A stretch of DNA of 64,000 bases from Marinobacter piscis (GCF_007671655.1 NZ_VCGX01000004.1:62001-126000), one strand, 5' to 3'. Positions 11,829 through 20,301 are shown, counted from the stretch's first letter. Notes: a model not told the origin generated them from the letters alone. Numbers and translations: made by a program.

Positions 11829-12389
11829 ATGCGACTGTGCGCCCTGCCTGAAGAACGCATTCGGCTAATGACCATCAGTGTGATGGTCACTCTTCTGGCT
11901 GCCTGTGGTTTTCAGCTGCGGGGCGCGCCGCCGGTATCTGCTGCACTGGAGCCCCTGCATCTGGACTGCCAGTCGCCTGTTCCCACAGAGCTTTGCCAGT
12001 CCGTGCAGGAACAACTGGAACTGGGCGGTGTTGAACTGGCGCCTGCGCCGGAGGCTGCTTACCTGCTCAGGATCCGGGGTTTTGAAAGGGACCGCCGTGC
12101 CTCGGCGATCACCAGTCAGGCGGCAGCGGCTGAATATACCCTCAGGCATTCGGTTGGCCTGGAGCTGATCAGCTCTGACGGCATTCCGATTATTGCCACC
12201 ACCCGTCTGACAACGACTGAAAGCTACAGATACGATGAGACCAACGTGCTGGCTAAACAGCGGGAAGAAGACAGCCTCAGACAACAACTTACGGAAAGGC
12301 TGGCACAACAGATTCTCTTCCGTCTGGCGCCGATAACAGAGGAACGGTTGCGGGAAATCCGGAACACCACGCAACCTGATGCACCATGA
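11829..12389 (+). CDS. lptE: LPS-assembly lipoprotein LptE
   Basis: Outer-membrane lipoprotein that plugs and stabilises the LptD barrel, which inserts lipopolysaccharide into the outer leaflet. The 186-residue product has a short N-terminal hydrophobic stretch and the lipobox LLAAC with Cys26 as lipidation site, then GFQLRG, typical of LptE. Similarity beyond that is low, as usual for the family, so position between leuS and holA is strong support. The start lies 1 bp after the leuS stop. A later Met at residue 14 would make a more standard signal peptide. Confidence 0.92.
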   Translation: MRLCALPEERIRLMTISVMVTLLAACGFQLRGAPPVSAALEPLHLDCQSPVPTELCQSVQEQLELGGVELAPAPEAAYLLRIRGFERDRRASAITSQAAAAEYTLRHSVGLELISSDGIPIIATTRLTTTESYRYDETNVLAKQREEDSLRQQLTERLAQQILFRLAPITEERLREIRNTTQPDAP

Positions 12390-13390
12390 AGACAAATCCT
12401 GGCCAGCTGCCACAACTGCTGCAAAAGGGGCTTGCTCCGGTGTATCTGGTCTCCGGGGATGAACCACTGCTGGTGCAGGAGTGTTGCGACCAGATTCGCA
12501 AGGCTGCCCGGGATGCTGGTTTCCACGACCGCCTGACCTTCCATGCCGATCAGCAGCTTGACTGGAATACAGTGGCCGATGAATTCAGTGCCATGTCTCT
12601 GTTTTCTGAGCGGCGCCGCATAGAAATCCGGCTGCCTGCCGGCAAGCTGGGGAATGGCCGCCAGGTTATGGAGCGGGTGCTGGCTCAGCCCTCCGATGAC
12701 ATCATTGTGCTCTTGATCAGCGCTCGTCTGGATGCTGCCGAAACCCGGCGTAAATGGTACAAGGAACTGCAGGGCAAAGGGGTTCACATCCCTGTCTGGC
12801 CGATAGACGCAGACAAGTTCCCCGGCTGGCTGCAGCAACGGGCCCGCAACCAGGGACTGAGCCTGACCCGCGGTGCTCTGACCATGCTGGCAGAACGGCT
12901 TGAGGGGAATCTGCTGGCGGCCAGCCAGGAGCTGGACCGGCTGGCACTGCTGTCCAATGGCAAAACCATTGATGAAGAGGTGATTGAGCAGGCTGTCCAG
13001 GACAGCTCTCGCTTCAATGGCTTCGAGCTGGTAACAGAGTTGCTCAGCGGCCGCGCACCCCACGCTGGCAAAATTATCGGCGTGCTTCAGCAGGAAGGTG
13101 AAAATCCACTCGGGCTGCTGACCGTATTAAGCCGGGACCTGAACCTGTTGCTCGAACTGAAAACCGGCGCCAGCCGCAATGAGAACCCGGCCGCCTTCCT
13201 CAAAAAGCGGGGGGTGTTTCAGCCCCAGCGGGCGCGGGCACTGGAGCAGGCAGCCCGGCGCCTGAACCCAGGACAGCTGCACGAAGCTGTTACACTTTGC
13301 AGCCAGGTTGACCGGGCTGCCAAAGGCTTTGATGAGCTCTCGCCCTGGCACTATCTCCGGGATATGTCTGTGCTGCTGGCCGCCCGGTAA
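12386..13390 (+). CDS. holA: DNA polymerase III subunit delta
   Basis: Clamp-loader delta subunit, the wrench that opens the beta sliding clamp. It is 334 residues long with the family N-terminal block VYLVSGDEPLLVQE and a helical C-terminal collar region (LGLLTVLSRDLNLLLELK). It overlaps lptE by 4 bp (ATGA) and closes the leuS-lptE-holA operon. A strong terminator follows. In many relatives nadD comes next; here two acyl-CoA dehydrogenase genes follow on the opposite strand instead. Confidence 0.95.
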   Translation: MKTNPGQLPQLLQKGLAPVYLVSGDEPLLVQECCDQIRKAARDAGFHDRLTFHADQQLDWNTVADEFSAMSLFSERRRIEIRLPAGKLGNGRQVMERVLAQPSDDIIVLLISARLDAAETRRKWYKELQGKGVHIPVWPIDADKFPGWLQQRARNQGLSLTRGALTMLAERLEGNLLAASQELDRLALLSNGKTIDEEVIEQAVQDSSRFNGFELVTELLSGRAPHAGKIIGVLQQEGENPLGLLTVLSRDLNLLLELKTGASRNENPAAFLKKRGVFQPQRARALEQAARRLNPGQLHEAVTLCSQVDRAAKGFDELSPWHYLRDMSVLLAAR

Positions 13391-13425
13391 ATCAGCTCGG
13401 ATCCTGGAGATCCTGGCCCTGAATC

Positions 13426-13456
13426 AAAAAAAGCAGACCCGAAGGTCTGCTTTTTT
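13426..13456. terminator. Bidirectional Rho-independent terminator
   Basis: The stem GCAGACC / GGTCTGC (13433-13439 and 13444-13450) with a CGAA loop is flanked by A7 on the left and T6 on the right, so it can stop transcription from both sides. It sits between the convergent ends of holA and the acyl-CoA dehydrogenase gene. Confidence 0.93.
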
Positions 13457-13471
13457 ATGCTTCACCGAAGA

Positions 13472-15268
13472 TCAGAACTCGTCGGCGGTCAGTGCCATCA
13501 TGGACTCACTGCCACTGCGGATACCTTCCGCCAGAGATACTGTTTTGGGCAGCAGGCGGTCGTAGTAGAAGCGTGCGGTTTTCAGCTTGCCGCTGTAGAA
13601 GCCAGACGTATCGCCTTCGGCCTTGGGTGCCGCAGCTTTCACCATCCGTGCCCACATATAGCCCAGTGCGGTGAGCCCGAACAGGTCCAGGTAGTCAACC
13701 GATGCCGCCCCAACCGCATTGGGGTTATCAGCGGCCTGAGCCAGTACATGCTCGGTCACATCTGACAGGCGCTCAAGAGCTGCCGCCAGGGGCTCAAGAT
13801 AAGGACGCAGGCTTTCTTCCTCACGATTGTCTTCAATGAACGCAGCCACATCTTCAGCAAACAATTCGTACAGTTTGCCCTTGCTGCCGACAACCTTGCG
13901 CCCCATAAGGTCCAGTGCCTGGATGCCGTTGGTGCCTTCATAAATCTGGGTGATACGGCAATCCCGGACCAGCTGCTCCTGCCCCCACTCACGAATAAAG
14001 CCGTGACCACCGAAAACCTGCTGCCCGATGATACAGGCATCCAGGCCTCTGTCGGTGAGGAACGCCTTGGCCACCGGAGTCAGCAGAGCCACCATACCTT
14101 CGGCGTTTTCACGCCGCGCTTCTTCGGCCGGGTCGGCATACTTGGAAATATCGAGCCACTGGGCGACGTAGGTTGAGAAGGCGCGCCCACCTTCTACATA
14201 GCCTTTCATGGTGAGCAGCATACGACGCACATCCGGGTGTACCAGGATGGGGTCAGCGGCTTTTTCCGGCTGTTGTGCGCCCGTTGGTGCACGGCTCTGG
14301 ATACGCTCCATGGCGTATTCCCGGGCGCTCTGCAGTGACGCTTCGGCAGCGCCCACACCCTGAATGCCCACGCCCAGACGCTCGTAGTTCATCATGGTAA
14401 ACATGGCGTTCAGGCCTTTGTTTTCCTCGCCTACGAGCCAGCCCCTGGCCCCGTCAAAGTTCATGACGCAGGTAGCTGAGCCTTTGATCCCCATCTTTTT
14501 CTCCAGGGAGCCGCAGGCCAGGCTGTTGCGCTCGCCCAGTGAGCCGTCTTCGTTCACCAGAAACTTGGGGACCAGCAACAGGGAAATGCCTTTGGGACCT
14601 TTGGGCGCGCCGGGCAGCTTGGCCAGCACCAGGTGGATAATGTTTTCCGCCATGTCGTGCTCGCCCCAGGTAATAAAGATTTTGGTACCTGTTACGTTGA
14701 ACGAGCCGTCGTCGTTAGGCTCAGCCTTGGTGCGGATGATACCCAGATCTGTCCCCGCATGAGGCTCTGTCAGATCCATGGCGCCGGACCAGACGCCGGA
14801 GTACATGTTAGGCAGGTATTTTTCTTTCAGTTCCTGGCTGCCGTGGGCATCCAGTGCCAGGCAGGCGCCGGCTGTAAGCATGGGTGCCAGGCCAAAGGCC
14901 ATGTTGGCGCCCTGCATCATTTCTTCAAACTGTGCCACCAGAGTTTTGGGCATACCCATTCCGTCAAACTCGGGGTTACCGCCCAGGCCGTTCCAGCCAC
15001 CTTCAATGATGGTCTGGTAGGCTTCCCTGAAGCCATCCGGTGTAGTGACTTCGCCGTTGTTCCACTGGCAGCCCTGCTCGTCTGCCTCGCGGTTCAGCGG
15101 TGCCAGCACACCACTGGTAATTTTTCCGGCTTCTTCCAGAATGGCGTCCGCGGTATCGGGATCAACGTTCTCCGCTACCTTGGGTAATGATGCCCAGAGT
15201 GCCGGGGCATCAAATACTTCATTCAGTACAAAACGCATATCACGCAGGGGTGCCTGATAATCAGCCAT
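13472..15268 (-). CDS. Acyl-CoA dehydrogenase (about 600-residue class), copy 1
   Basis: FAD enzyme of fatty acid beta-oxidation, oxidising acyl-CoA to trans-2-enoyl-CoA. The 598-residue product shows the acyl-CoA dehydrogenase N-terminal, middle (MDLTEPHAGTDLG, TGTKIFITWGEHD) and C-terminal domains. The C-terminal part has QIYEGTNGIQALDLMGRKV, with the glutamate region typical of this class. An extra C-terminal helical domain (about 470-590) marks the long class like P. aeruginosa PA0506/PA0508. GGAG precedes the ATG. It is a close paralog of the next gene upstream, from which a terminator separates it. Chain-length preference cannot be read from sequence. Confidence 0.9.
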   Translation of the reverse strand: MADYQAPLRDMRFVLNEVFDAPALWASLPKVAENVDPDTADAILEEAGKITSGVLAPLNREADEQGCQWNNGEVTTPDGFREAYQTIIEGGWNGLGGNPEFDGMGMPKTLVAQFEEMMQGANMAFGLAPMLTAGACLALDAHGSQELKEKYLPNMYSGVWSGAMDLTEPHAGTDLGIIRTKAEPNDDGSFNVTGTKIFITWGEHDMAENIIHLVLAKLPGAPKGPKGISLLLVPKFLVNEDGSLGERNSLACGSLEKKMGIKGSATCVMNFDGARGWLVGEENKGLNAMFTMMNYERLGVGIQGVGAAEASLQSAREYAMERIQSRAPTGAQQPEKAADPILVHPDVRRMLLTMKGYVEGGRAFSTYVAQWLDISKYADPAEEARRENAEGMVALLTPVAKAFLTDRGLDACIIGQQVFGGHGFIREWGQEQLVRDCRITQIYEGTNGIQALDLMGRKVVGSKGKLYELFAEDVAAFIEDNREEESLRPYLEPLAAALERLSDVTEHVLAQAADNPNAVGAASVDYLDLFGLTALGYMWARMVKAAAPKAEGDTSGFYSGKLKTARFYYDRLLPKTVSLAEGIRSGSESMMALTADEF

Positions 15269-15336
15269 CTAACTCTCCAGTTTTGTTCACAGTTCTAATT
15301 CAATCTATTCTACCGCAAAAACACGATTGACTCATG

Positions 15337-15368
15337 AAAAAAGCCCGGCTCCTGGGAGCTCGGGCTTT
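15337..15368 (-). terminator. Rho-independent terminator after acyl-CoA dehydrogenase copy 2
   Basis: On the minus strand, AAAGCCCG and CGGGCTTT (15361-15368 and 15340-15347) enclose a GC-rich inner helix and are followed by T-rich sequence. The two dehydrogenase genes are therefore probably separate transcripts, or the second depends on readthrough. Confidence 0.85.
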
Positions 15369-15402
15369 CATGGTTCCGGTCAGACTTCAGCGCTTCCGGT
15401 TA

Positions 15403-17202
15403 TCAAAGCGCGAAGTTGTCTTCCGGCATGTCCAGCAGTGTGTCAGCACCTGCCAGCATGGTTGCTGCATGGGTTTTGGTACGCGGCAGCATGCGGGTGA
15501 AGTAGAAGCGCGCAGTCTGCAGCTTGGCGCTGTAGAACTGCTCTTCACTGTCACCTTCGGCCAGCTTCTCCTGGGCAATCTTCGCCATGCGGGCCCACAG
15601 GTAGGCAAACACGGCATAACCGGAATACATCAGGTAATCCACAGAGGCCGCGCCGACTTCTTCGCGGTTCTTCATGGCGTTCATGCCGATTTTGGTGGTC
15701 AGTTCGCCCCACTCTTTATTGATTTCTGCCAGCGGCTCAACGAACTCTTTAAGCTGTTCGTTATCCGCGTTTTCCTTGCAGAACAGGTGTACCTGTTTGG
15801 TGAAGCTCTTCAGGGACTCACCCTGGGTCATCAGCACCTTACGACCCAGAAGGTCGAGCGCCTGAATACCGGTGGTGCCCTCGTAGATCATACCGATACG
15901 GGCATCCCGTACGTTCTGCTCCATGCCCCACTCGGAGATATAACCATGACCTCCGAATACCTGCAGGCCCAGGTTAGCGGCTTCGTACCCGATTTCGGTC
16001 AGGAAGGCCTTGGCGATCGGCGTCAGGAAGCCAAGAAGCTCATCGGCGGCCTTGCGGTCTTCTTCTGCCTTGGCACGCTCAACCAGGTCTGCTTTCTGTG
16101 CAGTCAGGTAGATCAGTGCACGGGCGCCTTCTGCAACGGCTTTCTGGGTCAGCAGCATGCGCCGGACGTCCGGATGCACAATGATCGGATCGGCAATGCC
16201 GTCCGGATTTTTGGGGCCACTCAGTGAACGCATCGCCAGACGCTCTTTGGCGTAGGCCAGTGAGCCCTGAAAGCCCAGTTCGGCTGCGCCCAGGCCCTGA
16301 ATGGCCGTACCAATTCGGGCCACGTTCATGAAGGTGAACATGCAGTTCAGGCCGCGGTTTTCAGGTCCGATCAACCAGCCTTTGGCGCCATCGAAGTTGA
16401 TCACACAGGTGGCGTTGCCGTGAATGCCCATTTTATGTTCAATAGAGCCACAGGATACGGCATTACGGTCACCGGCAGAACCGTCTTCAGCGGGCAGACG
16501 CTTGGGTACAATAAACAGCGAGATGCCCTTGGTACCGGAAGGTGCACCCGGCAGGCGGGCCAGCACAATGTGAACAATGTTGTCGGTCATGTCGTGCTCA
16601 CCGGCGGAGATGAAAATCTTGGTGCCGGTAAGGCTGTACGAGCCGTCGTCGTTGGGCTCGGCCTTGGTGCGCAGAGTGCCCAGGTCGGAACCACAGTGGG
16701 CTTCTGTCAGGCACATGGTGCCGGTCCATTCACCACTGATCATCTTGGTGAGGTAGGTCTGCTTCTGCTCTTCTGTGCCATGGGCTTCAATGGTATTAAT
16801 CGCGCCATGGCTGAGGCCCGGATACATGCCCCAGGCCCAGTTAGCGGTGCCGTTCATTTCACTCATCACGATACCCAGCGAGCTGGGCAGGCCCTGACCA
16901 CCATAGTTAGGGTCAGCCGCCAGTGACGGCCAGCCACCTTCGACAAACTGGTTATAGGCTTCCTTGAAGCCTGTAGGCGTTGTGACACCGTCTTCACTCC
17001 AGGTGCAGCCTTCGTTGTCACCTACCGGATTCAGCGGCGACAACACCTGCTCCGCAAACTTTGCACCTTCCTGGATAATCGCATCCACCATATCCGGCGT
17101 TGCGTCTTCGGCATTTTCCAGATTAGCGTAGTGGGTCTCGCTGTCGAGCAGCTCGTTCATTACGAATTTGATGTCACGCAGGGGCGCTTTGTACTCAGGC
17201 AT
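15403..17202 (-). CDS. Acyl-CoA dehydrogenase (about 600-residue class), copy 2
   Basis: Second beta-oxidation acyl-CoA dehydrogenase, 599 residues, similar over its whole length to its neighbour: MPEYKAPLRDIKFVMNEL against MADYQAPLRDMRFVLNEV at the N-termini. It has the MCLTEAHCGSDLG and TGTKIFISAGEHD flavin-domain blocks and MIYEGTTGIQALDLLGRKV near the C-terminus. The ATG at 17202, with GAGGTGG ahead of it, is preferred to the GTG three codons upstream. A pair of PsrA-like operator half-sites lies about 100 bp upstream, suggesting control by fatty acyl-CoA level. The paralogs may split substrates by chain length; this is inference. Confidence 0.9.
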   Translation of the reverse strand: MPEYKAPLRDIKFVMNELLDSETHYANLENAEDATPDMVDAIIQEGAKFAEQVLSPLNPVGDNEGCTWSEDGVTTPTGFKEAYNQFVEGGWPSLAADPNYGGQGLPSSLGIVMSEMNGTANWAWGMYPGLSHGAINTIEAHGTEEQKQTYLTKMISGEWTGTMCLTEAHCGSDLGTLRTKAEPNDDGSYSLTGTKIFISAGEHDMTDNIVHIVLARLPGAPSGTKGISLFIVPKRLPAEDGSAGDRNAVSCGSIEHKMGIHGNATCVINFDGAKGWLIGPENRGLNCMFTFMNVARIGTAIQGLGAAELGFQGSLAYAKERLAMRSLSGPKNPDGIADPIIVHPDVRRMLLTQKAVAEGARALIYLTAQKADLVERAKAEEDRKAADELLGFLTPIAKAFLTEIGYEAANLGLQVFGGHGYISEWGMEQNVRDARIGMIYEGTTGIQALDLLGRKVLMTQGESLKSFTKQVHLFCKENADNEQLKEFVEPLAEINKEWGELTTKIGMNAMKNREEVGAASVDYLMYSGYAVFAYLWARMAKIAQEKLAEGDSEEQFYSAKLQTARFYFTRMLPRTKTHAATMLAGADTLLDMPEDNFAL

Positions 17203-17520
17203 GTAAACCACCTCGGTTTTCGGTCGTGGCTGAAAACGGATAACAGCCTGCGGCCTTGGGTTTGCTCAGACACTGCAATAGGGTGCACTGCAGTATGAAT
17301 TAAACAACTGTTTGAAACATACGTTTAGAGGCACAGAATTGTCAATAGCTGGACAGATAATTTGTGTACCTGTTGATCACTGGCACACGTTTCGAAAAGG
17401 TATCAGAAAACCATAACACTGCAGTGGCAAGCAGTGCTCCCAAGACTTTTTACTGCATTCGCTGTCTGGAGGGAATACCGGGATCCGCAGTGATGATTAA
17501 CAGGTTAACAGCCAGCTCAA
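17203..17520. other. Non-coding gap upstream of acyl-CoA dehydrogenase copy 2
   Basis: This 318-bp stretch is AT-richer than its surroundings and contains no convincing gene. Apart from the PsrA-like sites I see only short palindromic bits around CACTGCAGT (near 17287 and 17427) and no terminator after the hypothetical gene at 17521. The promoter for the dehydrogenase gene should lie here, but I cannot assign -35/-10 boxes with confidence. Confidence 0.5.
17301..17327. promoter_or_regulatory. Two abutting PsrA-like operator sites
   Basis: Site 1 is TAAAC-AACT-GTTTG (17301-17314) and site 2 is GAAAC-ATAC-GTTTA (17314-17327), sharing one base. They resemble the PsrA consensus (C/G)AAAC-N2-4-GTTT(G/C) known for fatty-acid-responsive control in Pseudomonas. 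They lie 99-125 bp upstream of the start of acyl-CoA dehydrogenase copy 2. Confidence 0.55.
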
Positions 17521-17805
17521 TCAAACGGATATAGATAGAAACCCATCTGCCTCAAAGGCAGACTCTGGTCCAAAACCTGCAATACCCTGGTACGTATCTC
17601 TCGCTTGCTGGCCATTATTGCGTGATTCACTGGTAGTAGGCGTATCAGGCTTGGGCTGAGTACGAGAAGACGGACTGAATGGAGTTTTTTTGGATTCAGA
17701 GTTGTTCGATGCAGGGTTATTCTGTGCATGGCCGACGGCTGGGCTGCTTGAGCCGGCACCTGGCGAATAACGAGAGACAGCAGGAAATGAGGAAAGTGAG
17801 ATCAC
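17521..17805 (-). CDS. Hypothetical protein, low-complexity Ser/Pro-rich
   Basis: A 94-residue frame starting at a GTG, 8 bp after the flagellar-rod-like mini-gene on the same strand. Residues 15-65 are a disordered Ser/Pro/Asn/Thr-rich stretch. The end, RDTYQGIAGFGPESAFEADGFLSISV, looks more ordered. There is no signal peptide, membrane helix or motif I recognise. In related bacteria a Pro-rich protein sometimes follows the mini-gene, so this may be a shortened relative. A competing frame of 80 residues in the same stretch looks less protein-like. The gene call itself is uncertain. Confidence 0.45.
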   Translation of the reverse strand: MISLSSFPAVSRYSPGAGSSSPAVGHAQNNPASNNSESKKTPFSPSSRTQPKPDTPTTSESRNNGQQARDTYQGIAGFGPESAFEADGFLSISV

Positions 17806-17813
17806 AGACAGGC

Positions 17814-18059
17814 TCAGGCCATTATATCCAGAAGCGTACCAAGCGTTTCATCCGCCACTTTCACAACCTGTGAAGACGCCTCTACACTACGCTCATAAAG
17901 TTTTAGATCAATGATCGGCTCAGCCAGGCTGTTTCCGGTTGCGGCACTGCCTTGGGGGCCATCAACGCCAGTACGAGCAATTTTACGGGCGGCATTTTCC
18001 ATGCCGTACATACCGTCCTGAATACCTTGAATGCCTGTTGCGAGCGCATTATTGATCAT
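17814..18059 (-). CDS. Orphan flagellar rod/hook (FlgEFG)-like mini-protein
   Basis: An 81-residue protein with the terminal segments of flagellar axial proteins and nothing between them. The N-terminus NNALATGIQGIQDGMYGMENAARKIA resembles the rod/hook N-terminal helix. The C-terminus EPIIDLKLYERSVEASSQVVKVADETLGTLLDI resembles the FlgEFG C-terminal helix. Such mini-proteins are conserved next to bioD in Pseudomonas-like genomes, away from flagellar clusters. Its role is unknown; it might co-assemble with or mimic axial proteins. It follows bioD on the opposite side of the biotin genes and reads in the same direction. Confidence 0.75.
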   Translation of the reverse strand: MINNALATGIQGIQDGMYGMENAARKIARTGVDGPQGSAATGNSLAEPIIDLKLYERSVEASSQVVKVADETLGTLLDIMA

Positions 18060-18110
18060 GACTGCTATTTCCCATAGCCCTTATTTACTCATATTAAGCC
18101 ACAAAACTGT

Positions 18111-18803
18111 TCAGTTTTCAAACAACGCATCAACACCGAGATAGTGGCTCACAATTCCTGGCCTGGCGTCCTCCACCCAGGGTATGACCCCCAAACAAGT
18201 GGCCGGGATGTGCTCCATAAGATAGCTCAATGTTTCCTGCACACAGCTCATATCTTCAGGCTCTGAGTGGTTAGCGACCCATCCCGCCAGCATCAACCCA
18301 TCGTTGCGAATTGCCTCAACTGTCAACAGCGCCTGGTTAATGCAACCCAGCCTCAGAGCAACCACAAGAATCACCGGCACGCCGAGCTGTCGGGGTACCG
18401 TGGAGTAGGTTTCCCTATCGTTCAGTGGAACTCTCCAGCCTCCGGCACCTTCAATTAATAAAAGATCCGCCGGGCGGATCTGCATACCACGGCAGAATCC
18501 CACTAGCCGATCGGCTGAAATAAGGCATCCGGCTTGTTTGGCTGCAACATGGGGCGCAATAGCAGGGGCCAGTGCTACGGGGTTGACAACATCATAAGCA
18601 AGGGCTTCAGTGGCCGCCGCCTGAAGAATCAGGGCATCCTCATTGCGCAGCCCCTCCGGTGTGCTTTCACAGCCTGAAGCAATAGGCTTCATGCCGAGTG
18701 TCCGCTTACCGGTAACTTTGGCGGCCTCTAAAATTGCCGCAGACACCATGGTTTTACCAACCCCGGTATCAGTACCTGTCACAAAAAACGTTTTTTTAGC
18801 CAT
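18111..18803 (-). CDS. bioD: ATP-dependent dethiobiotin synthetase BioD
   Basis: Carboxylates 7,8-diaminopelargonic acid and closes the ureido ring to give dethiobiotin, the penultimate biotin step. The 230-residue product begins MAKKTFFVTGTDTGVGKT, a P-loop with Lys17. It has the diaminopelargonate/metal region LLIEGAGGWRVPL. It overlaps the end of bioF by 8 bp, so the two are translationally coupled and there is no room for bioH or bioC between them. Confidence 0.95.
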   Translation of the reverse strand: MAKKTFFVTGTDTGVGKTMVSAAILEAAKVTGKRTLGMKPIASGCESTPEGLRNEDALILQAAATEALAYDVVNPVALAPAIAPHVAAKQAGCLISADRLVGFCRGMQIRPADLLLIEGAGGWRVPLNDRETYSTVPRQLGVPVILVVALRLGCINQALLTVEAIRNDGLMLAGWVANHSEPEDMSCVQETLSYLMEHIPATCLGVIPWVEDARPGIVSHYLGVDALFEN

Positions 18804-20019
18804 ACAAGCAGGTTTCCACCATTCCTCTGTTCAAGCGTGCTTTATCGTCCGCAACATCCCGGTGACCCAACAAATGGCAGCAATCGGAAAGTCCCTGCAA
18901 CAGACTATCCAGATCCTGATGGGAGTGGGACGCACTGAACGTAACCCGCAACCGCGCTTCGCCCTCAGGCACAGTCGGCGGGCGGATTGCTGTAACCAGC
19001 AACCCCTGAGCCTCGAGAGCCCGGCTCAGTGCCAGCGTTTCCTGGTTATCGCCAACCATAATCGGCTGAATGGGTGTGCCCGAGGGCATTAATGAATACC
19101 CGAGAGCGGCAGCCTCCTGCCGGAAACGGTCAGTCAGGCTCTGCAGATGTTTACGACGCTCCCCGCCCTGCCCGATTAAATCAAGATTGTTACACGTTGC
19201 CAAAGCAAGGGCGGGAGGCATAGCCGTGGTGTAAATATAAGTGCGGGCCTTCTGCAACAGATAATCCATCAACACTTCCGGACCAGCTACAAATGCACCG
19301 CTGGTACCCGCCGCCTTGCCCAGAGTACCTACAAGAACCGGCACCTCTTCTTCTGACAAGCCAAGTTCCGCCACGCTTCCCCGCCCCTGCGGCCCAAGCA
19401 CCCCGAAACCATGGGCATCATCCACCACCAGCAAGGCGTCGTGTTCACGACACACTTTCGCTAACGCCCGTAACGGGGCAACATCACCATCCATGCTGAA
19501 CACCCCGTCGGTAACCACCAGCTTATGGCCATCAGTTTCCGCGAGCATGGCCTCGAGTGAGGCTACATCCCCGTGGGGGTACCGGCGAACCGTCGCCCGG
19601 CTAAGAATACAACCGTCGATAATAGAGGCATGGTTCAGCTGATCGGAAAAAATTGTATCTCCACGCCCCGCCAGCGCAGAAATCACCCCCAGATTGGCCA
19701 TATAGCCGGTGGAAAACAACAAGGCCGAACTGCGTCCGGTAAACGCCGCAAGACGCTCCTCCAGTTGCTGGTGGGCCTCATGGTGCCCACAAATCAGATG
19801 CGAAGCTGCGCCGCCGAGCCCGGTATCCGACAATGCCACCCGAAGCGCTTCGATACTGGCAGAGTGATTAGCCAGGCCCAAATAATCGTTGCTGCAAAAC
19901 GACAGCAACTCCTTGCCGTCGGCAGTTAACGCCGGCTGCTGAGGCCCGGAAACCTGCCGCCGGACACGATAAAGCCCGGCCTTTTTTCGTTGTTCCAGCT
20001 CTGAAATGAAGTTACGCAC
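18796..20019 (-). CDS. bioF: 8-amino-7-oxononanoate synthase BioF
   Basis: PLP enzyme condensing pimeloyl thioester with alanine, the first ring-assembly step of biotin. The 407-residue product shows LLSFCSNDYLGLANH near the N-terminus, VVDDAHGFGVLGPQGRG with the cofactor-binding Asp and His, and the lysine site VLVGTLGKAAGTSGAF. The GTG start at 20019 has AGGAA 9 bases upstream, and the overlapping ATG frame stops after three codons. The C-terminus reaches into bioD. An enlarged structured element lies 79 bp upstream, between it and bioB. Confidence 0.95.
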   Translation of the reverse strand: MRNFISELEQRKKAGLYRVRRQVSGPQQPALTADGKELLSFCSNDYLGLANHSASIEALRVALSDTGLGGAASHLICGHHEAHQQLEERLAAFTGRSSALLFSTGYMANLGVISALAGRGDTIFSDQLNHASIIDGCILSRATVRRYPHGDVASLEAMLAETDGHKLVVTDGVFSMDGDVAPLRALAKVCREHDALLVVDDAHGFGVLGPQGRGSVAELGLSEEEVPVLVGTLGKAAGTSGAFVAGPEVLMDYLLQKARTYIYTTAMPPALALATCNNLDLIGQGGERRKHLQSLTDRFRQEAAALGYSLMPSGTPIQPIMVGDNQETLALSRALEAQGLLVTAIRPPTVPEGEARLRVTFSASHSHQDLDSLLQGLSDCCHLLGHRDVADDKARLNRGMVETCLYG

Positions 20020-20098
20020 ACATAAAGTTCCTGGTAAGAGACCAGCATTTGTACGTGCTGGTACTAAAATGGATAGGGAGGTATCTCTAAAGTATCAG

Positions 20099-20286
20099 CA
20101 ACGGGGGGAAGTCTGGCTCCGGGATTGTAGAGGGCCATGGATGGCCCGAAACAAGCGCACATGGGTAAGGCAAGCGTTTATGAAGCGAAGCTTCATGCGC
20201 AGCCGAACGACAGCAATCTGCGATTGCTGGCCGGACCCCGCAAGGGGTGCTAGTAGCGTATCCCGGAGCCAGACTTCCCCCCGTTG
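20099..20286 (+). repeat. Structured AYGGAY element 5, enlarged by an 82-bp insert
   Basis: Perfect 26-bp arms (20099-20124 and 20261-20286) enclose GGGCC-ATGGAT-GGCCC and the start of the usual second hairpin, GCACATGG at 20157-20164. The partner strand GTGC and the trailing TAGTAGCG occur only at 20247. The intervening 82 bases hold hairpins ATGAAGC/GCTTCAT, CAGCAAT/ATTGCTG and ACCCC-GCAA-GGGGT. The sense strand is plus, antisense to the bioB-bioF transcript. Confidence 0.75.
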
Positions 20287-20301
20287 CATATGCCAATATG
20301 T

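Noticed and set aside
20099..20286. CRISPR array in the hairpin-rich bioB-bioF gap
   Set aside because: The repeats are inverted, not direct and evenly spaced, and no cas genes are near.
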